From the NCBI RefSeq assembly GCF_932526225.1, contig NC_064038.1, forward strand, positions 10,973,070 through 11,037,069: 64,000 bases of DNA, given 5' to 3'. The notes under the pieces were generated by a model. That model was not told the DNA's origin. It did not search any database and saw only the letters and a list, made by a program, of their open reading frames with translations. A program made the translations under genes and the position numbers. Origin of the DNA: Nematostella vectensis. Taxonomy: Eukaryota; Cnidaria; Anthozoa; Actiniaria; Edwardsiidae. The first letter of the stretch is position 1. Every line of letters starts with the position of its first letter. This document shows, one piece after another, positions 44,756-56,739 of the stretch.

Positions 44756-45718
44756 ATGTCCGCCACAGACATCCCGAGACCCAAGTGCTACGTGCAAACA
44801 TGGCTAACGGTGGATTTCCTGGAAAAATACCTGTATATCACTCATGTTACCGTCCCTATGCTTAACATGATCTTCTTGGGGGCGCAGATGGCCTTTAATA
44901 TCCTCATCCTTATCGCTATCATCAAGAACAACAGAATCCGCACCCCGTCTACACTCCTCCTCGGAAACATCTGCATCAAGGACCTCGTGATCGCCTCAAT
45001 CCTGCAGCCAAATGGTATCTTCCGCTCCATTAACTTTCTCGTCCAAGACAATCACTGCTACAAGTCCGCTGCAGATGATATCCGCCCATTCACCGTCTTT
45101 CTCTATCGCTGCGTTTCCCTCGCAACTTGGGTGATGGTGTCTATTGACCGATGGCTTGCGGTACGACGCGCTAGTAAATACCGCGTGATATTCACCCGCA
45201 AGCGCGCGTACATAGCGATTGGGGTGGGCTGGATTTACAGTGTTGTGTTAAGCTACCTCGCAACCTTTGTGATGAACAAAGACCAGCGTTATCTTCTGGT
45301 TTTGATCCAATTCGGCCTCACATGTCTGATCATCATCTACATTCAGATCAACGTCTATCGTAGCATCAAGGCGCATGGCAGTAATATCGGTGCGCTGACC
45401 AGTGCACAGCAGACGCAGGCGGCCATCGAGAAGCGAGTGTCCATCACAGTGGCGTACTCCGTAATCGCGTTGGCGATATCGTACCTGCCGATGATTATTG
45501 ATGCCTTGCTCTTCTACTTTGGGACAAACCTGTCCCTGATGACCTCGCCCTGGTGTGAGATGCTGTTACTGGCAAATGGAGCCATCAACCCCTTTATTTG
45601 GCTCAAGACAAGCGAGCAGATCAGAAAGGCTGTGATGGACGCAGCTTGCCTGCCAAGCCGGATGTTCAGCAGCCGTGTCGCACCTGCCGCGTCTTCACAA
45701 GAGACCGAAAATACCTAA
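44756..45718 (+). CDS. rhodopsin-class GPCR, copy 2
   Basis: 320 residues, intact frame. Differs from copy 1 at nine residues: S124T, I136V, F183L, E226K, F235S, M289I, K294M, S298C and W302R. There are also about six silent differences. All changes lie after codon 123; the first 370 bases of the coding region are identical. The motifs C101, DRW and NPFIW are unchanged. The splice acceptor before the ATG is duplicated, but the candidate upstream exon and any promoter beyond 41700 are not: here the 5' side is minisatellite. Whether this copy is expressed, alone or by read-through splicing from copy 1, is open. Confidence 0.91.
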   Translation: MSATDIPRPKCYVQTWLTVDFLEKYLYITHVTVPMLNMIFLGAQMAFNILILIAIIKNNRIRTPSTLLLGNICIKDLVIASILQPNGIFRSINFLVQDNHCYKSAADDIRPFTVFLYRCVSLATWVMVSIDRWLAVRRASKYRVIFTRKRAYIAIGVGWIYSVVLSYLATFVMNKDQRYLLVLIQFGLTCLIIIYIQINVYRSIKAHGSNIGALTSAQQTQAAIEKRVSITVAYSVIALAISYLPMIIDALLFYFGTNLSLMTSPWCEMLLLANGAINPFIWLKTSEQIRKAVMDAACLPSRMFSSRVAPAASSQETENT

Positions 45719-45729
45719 GATGTAAAACT

Positions 45730-46595
45730 TATATCATGACTATGTCCTACCTTTGGATGACCGCGACGACCTGTTAGATGACCGCAAAACCTAGAAAATG
45801 ACCGCCACTGACTACAAAGTGACCGTGGCTACCTAGAAGATGACTGTGATTACCTAGAAGATGGCCGAGACTACCTAGAAGATAACCGCGACTACCTAGA
45901 AGAAAACCGCGACTTCTTAGAAGATGACCATGTCCCTACTTTTTGGATGACTGCGACTACCTCTTATATGACCGCGACTGGCTAGAAGAAGACCTAGACT
46001 GGCTAGAAGATGACAATGTCCTACCTTAAGATGACCGCGACTAACTCTAAGATGGCCGCGACTACCTAGAACATGACCGCGACTGGCTAGAAGATGACCG
46101 CGACTACCTAGAGGATGACCGCAACTACCTAAAAGATGACCGCGACTGGCTAGAAAATGTCAATGTCCTACCTTTTAGATGACCGCGACTAACTCTTAGA
46201 CAGCCGCGACTACCTAGAACATGACAGCTACTGGCTAAAAGATGACCGCGACTACCTAGAGGATGACCGCAACTACCTAGAAAATGTCCGCAACCGCCTA
46301 GAAAATGACCGCGACTATCTTTTAGGAGACGGCGAAAACCTAGAAAACGACGGCGACTACCTAGAACATGACTGGGAATACCTAGAAGCTGACCGCGACT
46401 GACTAGAAGATGACAAACGACTACCCAAAAGGCGACGGCGACTACTAAAAAATGACCGCGACTACCTAAAAGCTGACCACAATTACATATAAAATGAACG
46501 CAAATACCTAGAAAATGACCGCAACTACCTATAATATGGCCGCAACAACGCTACACTTTTAGATGACCGCGACTACCTACCTAGAAAATAACCTT
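45730..46595. repeat. degenerate 21-bp minisatellite after GPCR copy 2
   Basis: Near-identical to 42930-43795, differing at few bases; part of the 2.8-kb duplication. Confidence 0.88.
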
Positions 46596-47339
46596 TTTAG
46601 ATGGTGTGGGTGGGACGTACAGAGTGTGGAAGGATTAGGGTGAAGGTGTGGGTGTGGGTGAGACGTACAGAGTGTGGAAGGATTAGGGTGAAGGTGTGGG
46701 TGGGGAATACAGAGTGTGGAAGGATTAGGGTGAAGGTGTGGGGATGGGACATACAGAGTGTGGAAGGATTAGGGCGAAGGTGGGGGTGGGAGGTACAGAG
46801 TGTGGAAGGATTAGGGTGAAGATGTGGGTGTGGGTGGGACGTATAGAGTATGGAAGGATTAGGGTGAAGGTGTGGGTGAGACGTACAGAGTGTGGAAGGA
46901 TAAGGTTGAGGGTGGGGGTGGGAGGTACAGAGTGTGGAAGGATTAGGGTGAAAGGTGGGGGTGGGAGGTACAGAGTGTGAAAGGATTAGGGTGAGGGTGG
47001 GAGGTACAGAGTGTGGAAGGATTAGGGTGAAAGGTGTGGGTGAGACGTACAGAGTGTGGAAGGATTAGGGTGAAGGTGGGGGTGAGACGTACAGAGTGTA
47101 GAAGGATAAGGGTGAGGCTGGGAGGTACAGAGTGTGGAAGGATTAGGGTGAAAGGTGTGGGTGAGACGTACAGAGTGTGGAAGGATAAGGTTGAGGGTGG
47201 GGGTGGGAGATACAGAGTGTGGAAGGATTAGGGTGAAAGGTGTAGGTGGGAGGTACAGAGTGTGGAAGGATTAGGGTGAAAGGTGGGGGTGGGAGGTACA
47301 GATTGTGGAAGGATAAGGGTGAAAGGTGGGGGAGGGAGG

Positions 47340-49477
47340 TACAGAGTGTGGAAGGATAAGGGTGAGGGTGGGAGGTACAGAGTGTGGAAGGATAAGGGTG
47401 AGGGTGGGAGGTACAGAGTGTGTAAGGATTAGGGTGAAGGCGAGGGTGGGAGGTACAGAGTGTGGAAGGATTAGGATGAAGGTGTAGGTGGGAGGTACAG
47501 AGTGTGGAAGGATTAGGGTGAAAGGTGGCGGTGGGACGTACAGAGTGTGGAAGGATAAGGTTGTGGGTGGGGGTGGGAGGTACAGAGTGTGGAAGGATTA
47601 GGGTGAAAGGTGGGTGTGGGAGGTACAGAGTGTGGAAGGGTAAGGGTGAGGGTGGGAGGTACAAAGTGTGGAAGGATTAGGGTGAAAGGTGGGGGTGGGA
47701 GGTACAGATTGTGGAAGGATTAGGGTGAAAGGTGGGGGTGGGTGGTACAGAGTGTGGAAGGATTAGGGTGAAGGCGGGGATGGGAGGTACAGAGTGTGGA
47801 AGGATTAGGATGAAGGTGTAGGTGGGAGGTACAGAGTGTGGAATGATAAGGTTGAGGGTGGGGGTGGGAGGTACAGAGTGTGGAAGGATTGGGGGGGGGG
47901 AAGGTGGGGGGGGGGGGAGGTACAGAGTGTGGAAGGATCAGGGTGAAGGTGGGGGTGGGAGGTACAGAGTGTAAAAGGATTGAGGTGAAGGTGGGGATGG
48001 GAGGTACAGAGTTTGGAAAAATAATGGTGAAGGTGGTGGTGGGAGGTACAGATTGTGAAAGTATTAGGGTGAAGGTGGGGGTGGGAGGTACAGAGTGTGG
48101 AAGGATAAGGGGGAAGGTGGGGATGGGAGGTACAGAGTGTGGAAAGATTGGGGTGAAAGGTGGGGTGGGAGGTACAGAGTGTGGAAGGATTAGGGTGAAG
48201 GTGTGGGTGGGGAATACAGATTGTGGAAGGATTAGGGTGAAAGTGTGGGTGGGACGTACAGAGTACGGAAGGATTAGGGCGAAGGTGGAGATGGGGATGG
48301 GAGGTACAGAGTGTGGAAGGATTAGGGTGAAGGTGTGGGTGGGACGTACAGAGTACGGAAGGATTAGGGCGAAGGTGGAGATGGGGATGGGAGGTACAGA
48401 GTACGGAAGGATTAGGGTGAAGGTGGGGTGGGGGGTACAGAGTGTGGAAGGATTAGGGTGAAGGTGTGGGTGGGGAATACAGAGTGTGGAAGGATTAGGG
48501 TGAAGGTGTGGGGATGGGACATACAGAGTGTGGAAGGATTAGGGCGAAGGTGGGGGTGGGAGGTACAGAGTGTGGAAGGATTAGGGTGAAGATGTGGGTG
48601 TGGGTGGGACGTATAGAGTATGGAAGGATTAGGGTGAAGGTGTGGGTGGAGGGTACAGAGTGTGGAAGGATTAGGGTGATGGTATGGGTGGGGGGTACAG
48701 AGTGTGGAAGGATTAGGGTGAAGGTGGGGGTGGGAGGTACAGAGTGTGGAAGGATTAGGGTGAAGGTGGAAGTAAGAGGTACAGATTGTGGAGGGATTAA
48801 AGTGAAGGTGTGGGTGGGACGTACAGAGTTTGAAAGGATAAGGTTGAGGGTGGGAGGTACAGAGTGTGGAAGGATTAGGGTGAAAGGTGGGGGTGGGAGG
48901 TACAGATTGTGGAAGGATTAGGGTGAAAGGTTGGGCTGGGAGGTACAGAGTGTGGAAGGGTTAGGGTGAAAGGTGGGGATGGGAGGTACAGAATGTGGAA
49001 ATATAAGGGTGAGGGTGGGAGGTACAGAGTGTGGAAGGATTAGGGTGAAAGGTGGGGGTGGGAGGTAGAGATTGTGGAAGGATAAGGGTGTAAGGTGGTG
49101 GTTGGAGGTGCAGAGTGTGGAAGGATAAGGGTGATGGTGGGAGGTACAGATTGTGGAAGGATTAGGGTAAAGGCGGGCGTGGAAGGTACAGAGTGTGGAA
49201 GGATTAGGATGAAGGTATAGGTGGGAGGTACAGAGTGTGGAAGGATTAGGGTGAAAGGTGGGGGTTAGAGGTACAGAGTGTGGAAGGATAAGGGTGAGGG
49301 TGGGAGGTACAGAGTGTGGAAGGATTAGGGTGAAGGCGGGGGTGGGAGGTACAGAGTGTGGAAGGATTAGGATGAAGGTGTAGGTGGGAGGTACAGAGTG
49401 TGGAAGGATTAGGGTGAAAGGTGGCGGTGGGACGTACAGAGTGTGGAAGGATAAGGTTGTGGGTGGGGGTGGGAGGT
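47340..49477. repeat. higher-order repeat, copy A (2,137 bp)
   Basis: The ordered series of variant units here recurs 2,137 bases downstream. Examples: the irregular G-runs at 47890-47918 recur at 50027-50055, and open frames at 47880 and 48508 recur identically at 50017 and 50645. Confidence 0.9.
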
Positions 49478-51500
49478 ACAGAGTGTGGAAGGATAAGGGT
49501 GAGGGTGGGAGGTACAGAGTGTGGAAGGATAAGGGTGAGGGTGGGAGGTACAGAGTGTGTAAGGATTAGGGTGAAGGCGAGGGTGGGAGGTACAGAGTGT
49601 GGAAGGATTAGGATGAAGGTGTAGGTGGGAGGTACAGAGTGTGGAAGGATTAGGGTGAAAGGTGGCGGTGGGACGTACAGAGTGTGGAAGGATAAGGTTG
49701 TGGGTGGGGGTGGGAGGTACAGAGTGTGGAAGGATTAGGGTGAAAGGTGGGTGTGGGAGGTACAGAGTGTGGAAGGGTAAGGGTGAGGGTGGGAGGTACA
49801 AAGTGTGGAAGGATTAGGGTGAAAGGTGGGGGTGGGAGGTACAGATTGTGGAAGGATTAGGGTGAAAGGTGGGGGTGGGTGGTACAGAGTGTGGAAGGAT
49901 TAGGGTGAAGGCGGGGATGGGAGGTACAGAGTGTGGAAGGATTAGGATGAAGGTGTAGGTGGGAGGTACAGAGTGTGGAATGATAAGGTTGAGGGTGGGG
50001 GTGGGAGGTACAGAGTGTGGAAGGATTGGGGGGGGGGAAGGTGGGGGGGGGGGGAGGTACAGAGTGTGGAAGGATCAGGGTGAAGGTGGGGGTGGGAGGT
50101 ACAGAGTGTAAAAGGATTGAGGTGAAGGTGGGGATGGGAGGTACAGAGTTTGGAAAAATAATGGTGAAGGTGGTGGTGGGAGGTACAGATTGTGAAAGTA
50201 TTAGGGTGAAGGTGGGGGTGGGAGGTACAGAGTGTGGAAGGATAAGGGGGAAGGTGGGGATGGGAGGTACAGAGTGTGGAAAGATTGGGGTGAAAGGTGG
50301 GGTGGGAGGTACAGAGTGTGGAAGGATTAGGGTGAAGGTGTGGGTGGGGAATACAGATTGTGGAAGGATTAGGGTGAAAGTGTGGGTGGGACGTACAGAG
50401 TACGGAAGGATTAGGGCGAAGGTGGAGATGGGGATGGGAGGTACAGAGTGTGGAAGGATTAGGGTGAAGGTGTGGGTGGGACGTACAGAGTACGGAAGGA
50501 TTAGGGCGAAGGTGGAGATGGGGATGGGAGGTACAGAGTACGGAAGGATTAGGGTGAAGGTGGGGTGGGGGGTACAGAGTGTGGAAGGATTAGGGTGAAG
50601 GTGTGGGTGGGGAATACAGAGTGTGGAAGGATTAGGGTGAAGGTGTGGGGATGGGACATACAGAGTGTGGAAGGATTAGGGCGAAGGTGGGGGTGGGAGG
50701 TACAGAGTGTGGAAGGATTAGGGTGAAGATGTGGGTGTGGGTGGGACGTATAGAGTATGGAAGGATTAGGGTGAAGGTGTGGGTGGAGGGTACAGAGTGT
50801 GGAAGGATTAGGGTGATGGTATGGGTGGGGGGTACAGAGTGTGGAAGGATTAGGGTGAAGGTGGGGGTGGGAGGTACAGAGTGTGGAAGGATTAGGGTGA
50901 AGGTGGAAGTAAGAGGTACAGATTGTGGAGGGATTAAAGTGAAGGTGTGGGTGGGACGTACAGAGTTTGAAAGGATAAGGTTGAGGGTGGGAGGTACAGA
51001 GTGTGGAAGGATTAGGGTGAAAGGTGGGGGTGGGAGGTACAGATTGTGGAAGGATTAGGGTGAAAGGTTGGGCTGGGAGGTACAGAGTGTGGAAGGGTTA
51101 GGGTGAAAGGTGGGGATGGGAGGTACAGAATGTGGAAATATAAGGGTGAGGGTGGGAGGTACAGAGTGTGGAAGGATTAGGGTGAAAGGTGGGGGTGGGA
51201 GGTAGAGATTGTGGAAGGATAAGGGTGTAAGGTGGTGGTTGGAGGTGCAGAGTGTGGAAGGATAAGGGTGATGGTGGGAGGTACAGATTGTGGAAGGATT
51301 AGGGTAAAGGCGGGCGTGGAAGGTACAGAGTGTGGAAGGATTAGGATGAAGGTATAGGTGGGAGGTACAGAGTGTGGAAGGATTAGGGTGAAAGGTGGGG
51401 GTTAGAGGTACAGAGTGTGGAAGGATAAGGGTGAGGGTGGGAGGTACAGAGTGTGGAAGGATTAGGGTGAAGGCGGGGGTGGGAGGTACAGAGTGTGGAA
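49478..51500. repeat. higher-order repeat, copy B
   Basis: Nearly base-for-base copy of 47340-49363. Divergence begins at about 51500. Its near-perfect identity implies a very recent duplication or an assembly artefact. Confidence 0.88.
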
Positions 51501-54500
51501 AGATTAGGATGAAGGTGTAGGTGGGAGGTACAGAGTGTGAAGGAAAAGGTTGAGGGTGGGGGTGGGAGGTACAGAGTGTGGAAGGATTAGGGTAAAGGTG
51601 GGGGTGGGGGTGGGAGGTACAGAGTGTGGAAGGATTAGGGTGAAGGTGGGGGTAGGAGGTACAGAGTGTGGAAGGATTAGGGTGAAGGTGGGGATGGGAG
51701 GTACAGAGTTTGGAAGGATAAGGGTGAAGGTGGTGGTGGGAGGTACAGAGTGTGGAAGGATTAGGGTGAAAGGTGGGGGTGGGAGGTACAGAGTGTGGAA
51801 GGATAAGGGTGAGGGTAGGAGGTACAGAGTGTGGAAGGATTAGGGTGAAAGGTGGGGGTGGGAGGTACAGATTGTGGAATGATTAGGGTGAAAGGTGGGG
51901 GTGGGAGGTACAGAGTGTGGAAGGATTAGGGTGAAGGTAGGGGTGGGAGGTACAGAGTGTGGAAGGATTAGGGTGAAAGGTGGTGGTGGGAGGTACAGAG
52001 TGTGGAAGGATTAGGGTGAAAGGTGGGGGTTAGAGGTACAGAGTGTGGAAGGATAAGGGTGAGGGTGGGAGGTACAGAGTGTGGAAGGATTAGGGTGAAG
52101 GCGGGGGTGGAAGGTACAGAGTGTGGAAAGATTAGGATGAAGGTGTAGGTGGGAGGTACAGAGTGTGAAGGAAAAGGTTGAGGGTGGGGGTGGGAGGTAC
52201 AGAGTGTGGAAGGATTAGGGTGAAATGTGTGGGTGAGACGTACAGAGTGTGGAAGGATTAGGGTGAAGGTGGGGGTGAGACGTACAGAGTGTAGAAGGAT
52301 AAGGGTGAGGCTGGGAGGTACAGAGTGTGGAAAAATTAGGGTGAAGGTGGCGATGGGAGGTACAGAGTTTGGAAGGATAAGGGTGAAGGTGGTGATGGGA
52401 GGTACAGAGTGTGGAAGGATTAGGGTGAAAGGTGGGGGTGGGAGGTACAGAGTGTGGAAGGATAAGGGTGAGGGTGGGAGGTACAGAGTGTGGAAGGATT
52501 AGGGTGAAAGGTGGGGGTGGGAGGTACAGATTGTGGAAGGATTAGGGTGAAAGGTGGGGGTGGGAGGTACAGAGTGTGGAAGGATTAGGGTGAAAGGTGG
52601 GGGAGGGAGGTACAGAGTGTGGAAGGATTAGGGTAAAAGGTGGGGGTGGGAGGTACAGAGTGTGGAAGGATTAGGACGAAAGGTGGGGGTTGGAGGTACA
52701 GAATGTGGAAGGATAAGGGTGGAGGTGGGAGGTACAGAGTGTGGAAGGATTAGGGCGAAGGTAGGGGTGGGAGGTATAGAGTGTGGGAGGATCAGGGTGA
52801 AAATGTGGGTGTGGGTGGGATGTATAGAGTATGGAAGGATTAGGGTGAAGGTGTGGGTCGTGGGTACAGAGTGTGGAAGGATTAGGGTGAAGGTGGGGGT
52901 GGGAGGTACAGAGTGTGGAAGGATTAGGGTGAAGATGGGGGTGTGACGTACAGAGTGTGGAAGGATTATGGTGAAGGTGGTGGGGGTGGGAGGTACAGAG
53001 TGTGGAAGGATTAGGATGAAGGTGTAGGTGGGAGGTACAGAGTGTGGAAGGATAAGGGCGAAGGTGGGGATAGGAGGTACAGAGTGTGGAAGGATTAGGG
53101 TGAAGGAGGGGCTGGGAGGTACAGAGTGTGGAAGGATTAGGGTGAAGGTGGGAGGTACAGAGTGTGGAAGGATAAGGGTGAGGGTGGGGTTGGCAGGTAC
53201 AGAGTGTGGAAGGATTAGTGTGAAGGTCAAGGTGGGAGGTACAGAGTGTTGAAGGATTAGGGTAAGGGTGAGGGTGGGGATGGGCGGTACAGAGTGTGGA
53301 AGGATTAGGGTGAAGGTGGGAGGTACAGAGTGTGGAAGGATTAGGATGAAGGTGTAGTCGGGAGGTACAGAGTGTGAAAGGATTAGGGTGAAGGCGGGGG
53401 TGGGATGTACAGAGTGTGGAAGGATTAGGGTGAAGGTGGGGGTGGGAGGTACAGAGTGTTGAAGGATTAGGATGAAGGTGGGGGTGGGAGGTACAGAGTG
53501 TGGAAGGATTAGGGTGAAGGTGGGGGCTGGAGGTACAGAGTGTGGAAGGATTAGGGTAAAAGGTTGGGGTGGGAGGTACAGAGTGTGGAAGGATTAGGGT
53601 GAGGGTGGGGGTGGGGATGGGAGGTACAGAGTTTGGAAGGATAAGGGTGAGGGTGGGGATGGGAGGTACAGTGTGGAAGGATTAGGGTGAAGGTCAAGGT
53701 GGGAGGTACAGAGTGTTGAAGGATTAGGGTAAGGGTGAGGGTGGGGATGGGCGGTACAGAGTGTGGAAGGATTAGGGTGAAGGTGGGAGGTACAGAGTGT
53801 GGAAGGATTAGGATGAAGGTGTAGTCGGGAAGTACAGAGTGTGGAAGGATTAGGGTGAAGGTGGGAGGTACAGAATGTTGAAGGATTAGGGTGAGGGTGG
53901 GGATGGGAGGTACAGAGTGTGGAAGGATTAGGGTGAAGGTGGGAGGTACAGAGTGTGGAAGGATTAGGATGAAGGTGTAGGTGGGAGGTACAGAGTGTGG
54001 AAGGATAAGGGTGAGGGTAGGGGTAGGAGGTACAGAGTGTGGAAGGATTAGGGTGAAGGTGGGGGTGTGTGGTACAGAGTTTTGAAGGGTTAGGGTGAAG
54101 GTGAGGATTTGAGGTACAGAGTGTGGAAGGATAAGGATGAAGGTGAGGGTGGGAGGTACAGATTGTGGAAGGATTAAGGATGAAGGTGGTGGTAGGAGGT
54201 ACAGAGTGTGGAATGATTAGGGTGAAGGTGGGAGGTACAGAGTGTGGAAGGATTAGGGTGAAGGCGGGGGTGGGAGGTACAGAGTGTGGAAGGATTAGGA
54301 TGAAGGTGTAGGTGGGAGGTACAGAGTGTGGAAGGATAAGAGCGAAGGTGGGGATGGGAGGTACAGAGTGTGGAAGGATTAGGGTGAAGATGGGGGTGTG
54401 ACGTACAGAGTGTGGAAGGATTATGGTGAAGGTGGTGGGGGTGGGAGGTACAGAGTGTGGAAGGATTAGGGCTAAGGTGGGGATGGGAGGTACAGAGTGT

Positions 54501-55990
54501 GGAAGAATAAGGGTGAAGGTGGGGGTGGGAGGTACAGAGTGTGGAAGGATTAGGGTGAGGGTGGGAGGTACAGAGTGTGGAAGGATTAGCGTGAGGGCGG
54601 GGGTGGGAGGTACAGAGTATGGAAGGATTAGGATGAAGGTGTAGGTGTAGGTGGGAGGTACAGAGTGTGGAAGGATAAGGGTGAAGGTAGGGGTGGGAGG
54701 TACAGAGTGTGGAAGGATTAGGGTGAAGGTGGGAGGTACAGAGTGTGGAAGGATAAGGGTGAGGGTGGGGTTGGGAGGTACAGAGTGTGGAAGGATTAGG
54801 GTGAAGGTCAAGGTGGGAGGTACAGAGTGTTGAAGGATTAGGGTAAGGGTGAGGGTGGGGATGGGAGGTACAGAGTGTGGAAGGATTAGGGTGAAGGTGG
54901 GGGTTGGGGGTACAGAGTGTGGAAGGATTAGGGTGAAGGTGGGGGTTGGGTGTACAGAGTGTGGAAGGATTAGGGTGAAAGGTTGGGGTGGGAGGTACAG
55001 AGTGTGGAAAGATTAGGATGAAGGTGTAGGTGGGAGGTACAGAGTGTGAAGGAAAAGGTTGAGGGTGGGGGTGGGAGGTACAGAGTGTGGAAGGATTAGG
55101 GTAAAGGTGGGGGTGGGGGTGGGAGGTACAGAGTGTGGAAGGATTAGGGTGAGGGTGGGGATGGGAGGTACAAAGTGTGGAAGGATTAGGGTGAAGCTGG
55201 GAGGTACAGAGTGTGGAAGGATTAGGATGAAGGTGTTGGTGGGAGGTACAGAGTGTGGAAGGATAAGGTTGAGGGTGGGGGTGGGAGGTACAGAGTGTGG
55301 AAGGATTAGGGTGAAAGGTGGTGGTGGGAGGTACAGATTGTGGAAGGATTAGGATGAAGGTGGGGGTGGGAGGTACAGAGTGTGGAAGGATAAGGGTGAG
55401 GGTGGGAGGTAGAGAGTGTGGAAGGATTAGGGTGTAGGCGGGGGTGGGAGGTACAGAGTGTGGAAGGATTAGGATGAAGGTGTAGGTGGGAGGTACTGAG
55501 TTTGGAAGGATAAGGTTGAGGGTTGGGGTGGGAGGTACAGAGTGTGGAAGTATAAGGGAGAAGGTGGGGATGGGAGGTACAGAGTGTGGAAGGATTAGGG
55601 TGAAGGTGGGGGTGGGTGGTACAGAGTGTTGAAGGGTTAGGGTGAAGGTAGGGATGGGATGTACAGAGTGTGGAAGGATTAGGGTGAAGGTGGGGGTGGG
55701 AGGTACAAAGTGTTTAAGGGTTAGGGTTAAGGTGGGGATGGGATGGGATGTACAGAGTGTGAAAGGATTAGGGTGAAGGTGGGGGCTGGAGGTACAGAGT
55801 GTGGAAGGATTAGCGTGAAGGTGGGGGTGGGGGTGGGATGTACAGAGTGTGGAAGATTAGGGTGAAGGTGGGGATGGGAGGTACAGAGTGTGGAAGGATT
55901 ATGATGAAGGTGGGGTTCGGAGGAGTAGATTACAGGGAGATTGAGGTTAAGGTTGTGGTATGGTAGGGTACAGACTAGACAGAGATTAAG

Positions 55991-56456
55991 GTAATGGTGG
56001 AGGCGGGAAAAGTATAAACTGCTAATAGATGTTTGGTTTGAGGTAGTACGATCTTAGAATGGTTTAAAAACCATTTTATATTCACAGAAATCGTCAATAT
56101 CACAAATATTTCCGAAAAGACAAATTAGCGAGAATCAAAGAAACAAAACATTTTGATTTTGAAATAAAAATTTCATTTCGCAAAAATTGTATTTAGGATA
56201 AGATACAACTATTCTTCTTTTAAAATTATTGATTATTTTTTATGGATAAGGAAAAGGTTATCATCATATCTATTATAAATTATTTTTTAATGTTTTGACG
56301 AATAAGGAAATCTCAAAATAGCGGGAATCTGGATTGATGTAAAATAATCCCATAAAATCTATATTTTTTATCAATTATAACTGTATAATCAATATATACG
56401 TTGAGAATTCTTAGATTCTTCTTCAATAAATTTCTTGTAATTGGCTTAGGTTAGGG
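55991..56456. other. AT-rich non-coding stretch after the array
   Basis: No gene seen. The sequence changes sharply from G-rich to AT-rich at about 56000. Confidence 0.45.
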
Positions 56457-56618
56457 CAGCCGCGTAGACAGGGGGGGGGGGGGGTGCGCAGAGTGCGTGC
56501 GCACTACCCTTGACTATCCATCTACCCCCTTGACTGCTAAAAAAGGTAGACATTTCTTAGATATTTTTCCATGTGATACCTATGACTGCACGCCCCCCTT
56601 CAGCCAATCGTGGGCCTG
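56457..56618. mobile_element. 162-bp hAT-like MITE with 5-bp target duplication (copy 3)
   Basis: Left end CAGCCGCGTAGACAGGGGG; right end, reverse-complemented, CAGGCCCACGATTGGCTGAA. It is flanked by TAGGG at 56452-56456 and 56619-56623. Same CAG...CTG ends, length class and G-run just inside the end as the elements at 20481 and 57602, with a diverged interior. The plus-strand frame at 56497 overlaps it and is spurious. Confidence 0.7.
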
Positions 56619-56710
56619 TAGGGAGTGTCCCTCCCCCTCCCCCTCCCCCTCAGGGTATCTAATGGAAACTCCCTTATGTATTTGTGGTAGGAGTAGCATC
56701 AGAAATGTAT

Positions 56711-56739
56711 TATATATATATATATATATATATATATTA
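56711..56739. repeat. (AT)n microsatellite
   Basis: About 14 TA units. Confidence 0.85.

Larger units (their letters stand above)
44503..47340. repeat. tandem segmental duplication, unit 2
   Basis: Second copy of 41701-44502, including receptor, 21-bp repeat and minisatellite. Differences are scattered substitutions and gains or losses of minisatellite units. The right edge merges into the large array, so the end is approximate. Confidence 0.85.
46600..55990. repeat. large G-rich 42-bp minisatellite array (~9.4 kb, over 200 units)
   Basis: Basic unit 42 bp (GGATTAGGGTGAAGGTGGGG then GTGGGAGGTACAGAGTGTGG-AA) with 36-, 41- and 48-bp variants. The plus strand is strongly G-rich with several GGG runs per unit and contains TTAGGG, the animal telomere hexamer, once per unit. 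Since 42 is 14 codons, many frames stay open on both strands: plus-strand peptides repeat VGGTECGRIRVKVG and the minus-strand frame at 53594-54811 (405 codons) repeats TLILPHSVPPTPTF. These have no start context, domain or conservation argument, so I call none of them genes. The array degrades after about 55900. Confidence 0.95.

Noticed and set aside
53594-54811. 405-codon minus-strand open frame, and many similar ones between 43.8 and 55.4 kb
   Set aside because: They follow from a 42-bp repeat without stops; no domain, start context or splice support. Annotated as repeat, with a low-interest finding.
43800-55990. Interstitial telomere
   Set aside because: TTAGGG occurs once per 42-bp unit, not as tandem hexamers.
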